Shown one piece after another: positions 12,387-15,833 of a DNA stretch of 15,833 nt. How positions within the stretch are numbered: the stretch's first letter is position 1; the number at the start of each line of letters is the position of its first letter. The stretch spans positions 1 to 15,833 of the forward strand of contig JAHILQ010000067.1 of the NCBI GenBank assembly GCA_018896985.1. The letters run 5' to 3'. Under the pieces are notes generated by a model. The model searched no databases, was not told the origin of the DNA, and worked only from the letters and a program-made list of their open reading frames with translations. The position numbers and the translations under genes were made by a program. The stretch is from Nitrospinota bacterium (GTDB taxonomy: Bacteria; Nitrospirota; Thermodesulfovibrionia; Thermodesulfovibrionales; UBA1546).

Positions 12387-12414
12387 GGAGAGAGGGCTTA
12401 ACAGCCCTCTCTCC
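12387..12414. terminator. Bidirectional terminator-like hairpin between converging genes
   Basis: GGAGAGAGGGCT pairs perfectly with AGCCCTCTCTCC around a 4-nt loop. It sits between the DUF5615 gene (plus) and the outer-membrane gene (minus, stop at 12427). The stem is strong but the T-runs are weak on both sides. Confidence 0.7.
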
Positions 12415-12426
12415 TTGAAGCATCAA

Positions 12427-13233
12427 TTAAAACGAATAGGTTAAAGCCCCGCCAAAGGAGAACCTGCTTTTTAACTGTCCTTCAACCTCAAGACTAAGTT
12501 CTTTGCTCAGAGGCAGTCTTACTCCTGCAAAACCACCGATATTGTTTTTCTCTTTGTAGGTGGTGGAGGAAGCAAGTGTGTTAGTTCCTGTTGCAACGTA
12601 TGTTGCCCCAACTACTTTGAATGTCTCTTGTATCTTTGCTTTTGCCCAGTAAGCAACAGGACCTCCATAAATAATTGTCTCACCAATCTTGCCTTGAAGT
12701 CCGATTCCAAGATTAATCTCTCGCGGCTTTTTTACTTTCCATTCTTGAGTTTCGGAATAGCCTGAAACTGTTCCGGAAGTGCTATCTTTATAACTGGAAT
12801 AAAGGCTTGCCTGAAGGAAAGGACCTATACCAAAAGATGGAGTTACATTAAAGACACCCTTAACCCCTATTGTGCCAAAGGGTTTATACCCGTCTTTAAA
12901 ATCAGACTTAAAACCAGCGCGGGTAGAGTCGTCAGCGTTGGTTGTAAAAACGTCTTTTAGTTTAGAATCTGCCCCTCCAACTCTCAAATATGCCTCCCAG
13001 TTCTTTGCAACGCCGTAGCCTAACTGGAGATACGCCTGATCTTGTGTGACCTTGCTTTCCTCCCAACCTACATCCTTTGTTTTCCATTTAGCTGAATAAT
13101 TGAAATAGCCAACCCCTAATGCTGTCTTTCCCTCTTTTGCCACAGGCTCCGGCGGGCCGAATTGACCTCCATAAACCATACTGCTTGTTACAAATATCGC
13201 TGCGATTACAATAACCAGTATCAGTTTCTTCAT
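12427..13233 (-). CDS. Outer-membrane beta-barrel protein
   Basis: The 268-residue protein has a Sec signal peptide (MKKLILVIVIAAIFVTSSMVYG, cleavage near residue 22). The rest is alternating hydrophobic/aromatic strands typical of a small barrel, for example TALGVGYFNYSAKW, QAYLQLGYGVAKNWEAYLRVGGA, FGTIGVKGVFNVTPSFGIGPFLQAS, INLGIGLQGKIGETIIYGGPVAYWAKA and GGFAGVRLPLSKELSLEVEGQLKS. It ends in Phe (FGGALTYSF), the BAM recognition residue. There is no identifiable ligand or enzyme motif, so the function is unknown. GAGGAGGAAAGT precedes the ATG. A strong promoter lies about 270 bp upstream and the long leader is filled with hairpins, so post-transcriptional control is possible. A terminator-like hairpin follows the stop. 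Confidence 0.85.
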   Translation of the reverse strand: MKKLILVIVIAAIFVTSSMVYGGQFGPPEPVAKEGKTALGVGYFNYSAKWKTKDVGWEESKVTQDQAYLQLGYGVAKNWEAYLRVGGADSKLKDVFTTNADDSTRAGFKSDFKDGYKPFGTIGVKGVFNVTPSFGIGPFLQASLYSSYKDSTSGTVSGYSETQEWKVKKPREINLGIGLQGKIGETIIYGGPVAYWAKAKIQETFKVVGATYVATGTNTLASSTTYKEKNNIGGFAGVRLPLSKELSLEVEGQLKSRFSFGGALTYSF

Positions 13234-13267
13234 ACTTTCCTCCTCTTCTAATGAATTTTTTGTTTTT

Positions 13268-13463
13268 TGTCATTCCTGTTGAAGCAGGAATCCAGAGCTA
13301 ATCTGTCATTCCGACTTGTTCGGAATCCTTCCTGCTTGTCAGGAATCGTAAAGAAAGATGCTGGACAAGCCAGCATGACAGAACAGGAAAAAGATTCCCA
13401 CTTTCGCGGGAATGACATGTAACCCTGCATCAAGACGACTCTGTCAGCCTCGCAATGACGACA
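13268..13463. repeat. Cluster of five hairpin repeats in the omp leader (intergenic 13234-13587)
   Basis: Five short palindromes lie in a row: ATTCCTG/CAGGAAT (13272-13291), ATTCCGA/TCGGAAT (13308-13326), TTCCTG/CAGGAA (13329-13345), ATGCTGG/CCAGCAT (13358-13376) and ATTCCC/GGGAAT (13394-13413). Three of them have CTTGT or ACAAG loops. GTCATT/AATGAC motifs flank several. A further TCGCAATGACG follows at about 13450. No gene is supported in this 354-bp gap; it otherwise holds only the omp and xre promoter region. Confidence 0.8.
13349..13383. repeat. 35-bp inverted copy of 1155-1189
   Basis: TAAAGAAAGATGCTGG and what follows up to GACAGAA is identical over 35 bp to the reverse complement of 1155-1189 inside the first MITE-like element. 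Confidence 0.85.
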
Positions 13464-13499
13464 CAAATTCTATTTCTCACCCCCCCTTTCCCGCCAAAT

Positions 13500-13530
13500 A
13501 TTATATAGCACAGTGGAATATTAGTGTCAA
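13500..13530 (-). promoter_or_regulatory. Promoter of the outer-membrane protein gene
   Basis: On the minus strand TTGACA (13525-13530) is followed after 17 bp by TATATA (13502-13507), preceded by TGC as an extended -10. TATAAT (13500-13505) overlaps it at 19 bp. It points toward the omp gene with a leader of about 260 nt and overlaps the upstream region of the divergent xre gene. Confidence 0.65.
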
Positions 13531-13587
13531 GTAAAAATTGCACGTTGGAATTGTATAAAAGGGCATAGTGCTATTAGGATAAAACCA

Positions 13588-13965
13588 ATGAAAAGACGAG
13601 ATAGGAATATCATAGGTGAAAATATAAGAAAGCTGAGAATGCAGACAGGGCTTACGCAGGAAGAACTTGCATTGAAAAGCGGTCTTTCTCAGGGTTATGT
13701 AAACCAATTAGAAAATGGGAAGAGAAAATATACCCAGAAATCTTTGGAATTAATTGCAGATGCATTGGCTATTCCTGTGGCAGAGATGTTTAAAGAAGAA
13801 GGCGAACAAATAGATGTTGTTAGCAAGGGAATTGCACAGTATAAGAAAAAACGTCCTGATAAAAAGGAGTTTTTAGCATTGTTGAATGAACTGCCTGAAC
13901 ACATTGTAGAACATTATCTTGTTCTTTTGAGACTGGAAAAGAAGATACAGAATGGGGAACTTTAA
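13588..13965 (+). CDS. Xre-family helix-turn-helix regulator
   Basis: The 125-residue protein has an N-terminal HTH_3 (Cro/CI) domain at about residues 8-62: IGENIRKLRMQTGLTQEELALKSGLSQGYVNQLENGKRKYTQKSLELIADALAIPVAEMF. The turn and recognition helix (SQGYVNQLENGKR) are well kept. The remaining 60 residues are charged and probably helical (QYKKKRPDKKEFLALLNELPEHIVEHYLVLLRLEKKI), likely for dimerisation or ligand sensing. AGGA lies 8 nt before the ATG. It is divergent from the outer-membrane gene and shares its promoter region, so it may regulate itself and that gene. No toxin partner is adjacent. The 3' gap to 14032 has only a weak 6-bp stem (CCTGAA/TTCAGG, 13977-13997). Confidence 0.88.
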   Translation: MKRRDRNIIGENIRKLRMQTGLTQEELALKSGLSQGYVNQLENGKRKYTQKSLELIADALAIPVAEMFKEEGEQIDVVSKGIAQYKKKRPDKKEFLALLNELPEHIVEHYLVLLRLEKKIQNGEL

Positions 13966-14032
13966 TAGAGCCTACCCCTGAAATACAGTCATTCAGGTTG
14001 CCAGAATTGCAGCAAGGGCAAATTAAAAACCG

Positions 14033-14157
14033 CTATTCTTTAATGTAAAACTGCATCTTAATATTCGCCACATCAACTATATCGCCGTCTTTCAGTTATG
14101 CCATCCGAAGATATTTTTAATCTTCTTAGGAAAAGTTTTATCTTCTCTATGAGCCAT
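14033..14157 (-). pseudogene. Collapsed remnant of an FHA-domain gene
   Basis: Downstream of the PP2C gene a frame starts with ATG at 14157, inside the last codons of PP2C. It reads MAHREDKTFPKKIKNIFGWHN and stops at 14092. In the next frame, 14095-14033 encodes LKDGDIVDVANIKMQFYIKE and a stop. That closely resembles the last two strands of an FHA domain (LxDGDxIxxGxxxLxF). A whole FHA core is missing between the two parts. The simplest reading is an FHA gene, coupled to the phosphatase, that has lost its middle by deletion with a frameshift at the junction. FHA domains bind phosphothreonine, which fits a PP2C neighbour. Confidence 0.5.
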
Positions 14158-14914
14158 CGGCAAACACATACACAAGCGCTACGGTTATATTATCCTTCCC
14201 GCCATTTTTATTGGCAATATCAATAAGTGCGCCGCATGCGCTGCCAGGCTCATCAGAAGCGGCAACTGTAGAAAGGATAACATTGTCAGAAACCATAGTT
14301 GTAAGCCCGTCACTGCAAAGGACAACCCTGTCAGCGTCCATAAGGTCTATTTCGTCAAGGTCAATATCCATAGACGAAGTCGTACCGAGAGCCCTTGTAA
14401 TAATATTCCTTGACTCGGAGCCCTCCGCCTCCTCTTTTGTGAGAAGCCCGCTTTTAATCTGCTCGGATACTATTGAATGATCATCGGTAAGCTGGACGAT
14501 TGAACTTGCCCTGATAAGATAAATCCTGCTGTCGCCTGCATGCGCAATGCTCATTTTGCTGCCGTCAAGCAAGGCAGCAGCAACTGTCGTTCCCATGCCG
14601 CGCCATTTAACATTGCTCTGCGACGCCTCGTATATCGCCTGATTGGCTAACCTTATGCCGGATGCAATCCTGTTTGATGCGCCAGAGAACCTTTTATCAT
14701 AATCACCAACAAAAGGTTCGTTCATGGTAGAGGAACGCTTAACATAATCCCTTATTATATCTACAGCCATCCTGCTTGCAACCTCTCCTGCTACAGCCCC
14801 GCCCAATCCGTCTGCAACAATAAAAAGACGCAAATCTTCATCAACACAAAAATTATCTTCATTGTTTTGCCTTGAAACACCCTTGTCTGATTGTCCTGCC
14901 GAAAGAAATTTCAA
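14147..14914 (-). CDS. PP2C-type serine/threonine protein phosphatase
   Basis: This 255-residue phosphatase is of the bacterial Stp/PrpC type and dephosphorylates Ser/Thr-phosphorylated proteins with two metal ions. Motifs run in order: SDKGVSRQNNEDNF (Asp10, Arg15, Asp20), FIVADGLGGAVAGEVAS (Asp35-Gly36), GMGTTVAAALL, HAGDSRIYLI, LTDDHSIV, NIITRALG, LCSDGLTTMVSD and NGGKDNITVALV. All metal-binding aspartates appear present. VADGLGGAVAGE differs slightly from the usual VADGMGGHxxGE. The start is TTG at 14914, with GGGG about 6 nt before it, 3 bp after the M16 peptidase stop, so the two are probably one transcript. No Ser/Thr kinase is in the window. Confidence 0.92.
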   Translation of the reverse strand: MKFLSAGQSDKGVSRQNNEDNFCVDEDLRLFIVADGLGGAVAGEVASRMAVDIIRDYVKRSSTMNEPFVGDYDKRFSGASNRIASGIRLANQAIYEASQSNVKWRGMGTTVAAALLDGSKMSIAHAGDSRIYLIRASSIVQLTDDHSIVSEQIKSGLLTKEEAEGSESRNIITRALGTTSSMDIDLDEIDLMDADRVVLCSDGLTTMVSDNVILSTVAASDEPGSACGALIDIANKNGGKDNITVALVYVFADGS

Positions 14915-14917
14915 TGT

Positions 14918-15833
14918 TTACCCCATTATCCCCTTGAAGTCATTTTCGCTGACAGGCCCCAGCGCTGTAAGGGCAACCTCACTCCCGCTTATCAGTTTCT
15001 CTGCGAGTTCTTTAACCTGTCTGAGGCTTATGGAATTTATATCTTTTATTATTTCCGAAGGCGAGTAATACCTGCCGTAATACATCTCCTGCCGGGCAAT
15101 GTTCTGCATCCTGCTGCTCGTTGATTCAAGGCCGAGAATAAGATTGCCCTTAAGCTGAGCCTTGGCCCTTTCCACATCAACATCCGTAAGCATATCTGCC
15201 AGACCTCTGAGTTCTTTGAGAACAAGCTCTAGCACCTGCGATACTTTCTTTTTCCCTGTTCCCGCATAGACAGCCAATACGCCTGTATCAGCGTATGATG
15301 ATATATATGAATAAACAGAATACGCAAGCCCTCTTTTCTCTCTTATCTCCTGAAAAAGCCGGGAGCTTACGCCTCCGCCGAGGATTGTATTCAGAATAAA
15401 CAATACATACCTGTCTTTGCTTGCCTGCGGCATGCCTTCAACGCCGAGACACAGATGAACTTCAGAGAGTTCTTTACTGTGAACTTTGATCCTGCTGTTA
15501 AATTCCGAGCGGCTCGGAACGGTTTCAGGCTCCAACCCTTTCCTGAGGGAACTAAAATTATGATTCAGCGCATCAAGAAGCCTGTCTGTTTCAAAATTTC
15601 CCGCACATGATATAACAATGCCCTTTGTCCCGTAATGTTTTTTTGTGTGGCTGACAAGGTCTTCCCTTATGAACGCTTTAATCGTCTCTCTTCTGCCGAG
15701 TATGGGCTGTCCTATGCCGTCATTGCCCCATATTGTCTGGTTGAAGAGGTCATATATGTAGTCGTCAGGCGTATCCTCAACCATCTTTATCTCTTCTTTG
15801 ATAATCCCCTTTTCTTTCTCTATATCTTCTTCC
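14918..15833 (-). CDS. M16-family zinc peptidase, C-terminal part (partial)
   Basis: This is an insulinase/processing-peptidase-like protein of the short bacterial (YmxG/PqqL-like) type. The frame is open to the window edge, so the N-terminus with the zinc-binding HxxEH lies outside; the methionine at 15784 is internal (the frame continues EEDIEKEKGIIKEEIKMVEDTPDD). Visible family landmarks are the EEIKMxEDTPDD helix, NDGIGQPILGRRETI, HYGTKGIVISCAGNF, the C-domain GGGVSSRLFQEIREKRGLAYSVYSYISSYADTG with the conserved Arg/Tyr that bind substrate in M16 enzymes, and LVLKELRGL. The last two residues lead directly into the PP2C gene. Its substrate cannot be told from the sequence. Confidence 0.92.
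   Translation of the reverse strand, partial: EEDIEKEKGIIKEEIKMVEDTPDDYIYDLFNQTIWGNDGIGQPILGRRETIKAFIREDLVSHTKKHYGTKGIVISCAGNFETDRLLDALNHNFSSLRKGLEPETVPSRSEFNSRIKVHSKELSEVHLCLGVEGMPQASKDRYVLFILNTILGGGVSSRLFQEIREKRGLAYSVYSYISSYADTGVLAVYAGTGKKKVSQVLELVLKELRGLADMLTDVDVERAKAQLKGNLILGLESTSSRMQNIARQEMYYGRYYSPSEIIKDINSISLRQVKELAEKLISGSEVALTALGPVSENDFKGIMG

Noticed and set aside
13977..13997. Terminator after the Xre-type gene
   Set aside because: A 6-bp stem with a 9-nt loop and no T-run is too weak to call.

Overview
This window reads as chromosomal DNA from an uncultivated, probably anaerobic Gram-negative bacterium. Base composition is moderate by eye. An outer-membrane barrel gene, a lipoprotein, a GspG-like pseudopilin and abundant short palindromic repeats support a diderm. 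Together with the archaeal-type PEP carboxylase and the split pyruvate-carboxylase-like enzyme, they suggest a Nitrospirota or Desulfobacterota-like lineage. The phylum is inference only.

Region 1 (1-5430, all minus strand) is a carboxylation block. In transcription order it holds biotin carboxylase (pycA-like), biotin/carboxyltransferase subunit (pycB-like), purE, a short MITE-like element, a beta-carbonic anhydrase, and the first 150 codons of an archaeal-type PEP carboxylase whose start overlaps the carbonic anhydrase stop by 4 bp. Carbonic anhydrase supplies bicarbonate, PEPC and the biotin enzyme consume it, and PurE handles a bicarbonate-derived carboxyl group. Both subunits of the biotin enzyme carry unusual motif changes, so the substrate should not be assumed to be pyruvate.

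Region 2 (5430-7230, minus strand) is a tRNA cluster: tRNA-Ser(GCT), a lipoprotein gene, tRNA-Arg(ACG), tadA (the deaminase whose substrate is tRNA-Arg(ACG)) and tRNA-Ser(CGA). Nearly every gap is filled with degenerate 7-bp tandem repeats.

Region 3 (7229-10155, minus strand) is an isc-like cluster: an Rrf2/IscR-type regulator with an IscR-like operator over its promoter, a palindromic insertion, a TusA-like protein, an IscS-like protein, IscU and a pseudopilin-like gene. The IscS-like protein lacks the PLP-binding lysine and several other active-site residues but keeps the mobile-loop cysteine. This is the most interesting feature here. It resembles the PLP-less IscS of Archaeoglobus fulgidus, and it also carries an in-frame palindromic insertion.

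Region 4 (10155-12420) is accessory. It has two toxin-antitoxin-like pairs on the plus strand (UPF0175 + DUF3368 PIN-like; RHH-DUF433 + DUF5615 PIN-like), both coupled by an identical TTGA overlap. A perfect 24-bp direct repeat follows each toxin gene. A small unknown minus-strand gene lies between the pairs.

Region 5 (12420-15833) holds an outer-membrane beta-barrel gene with a strong promoter and a hairpin-rich leader, a divergent Xre-type regulator, and a minus-strand pair of an M16 peptidase (cut by the window end) and a PP2C phosphatase. The pair is followed by the collapsed remnant of what looks like an FHA-domain gene.
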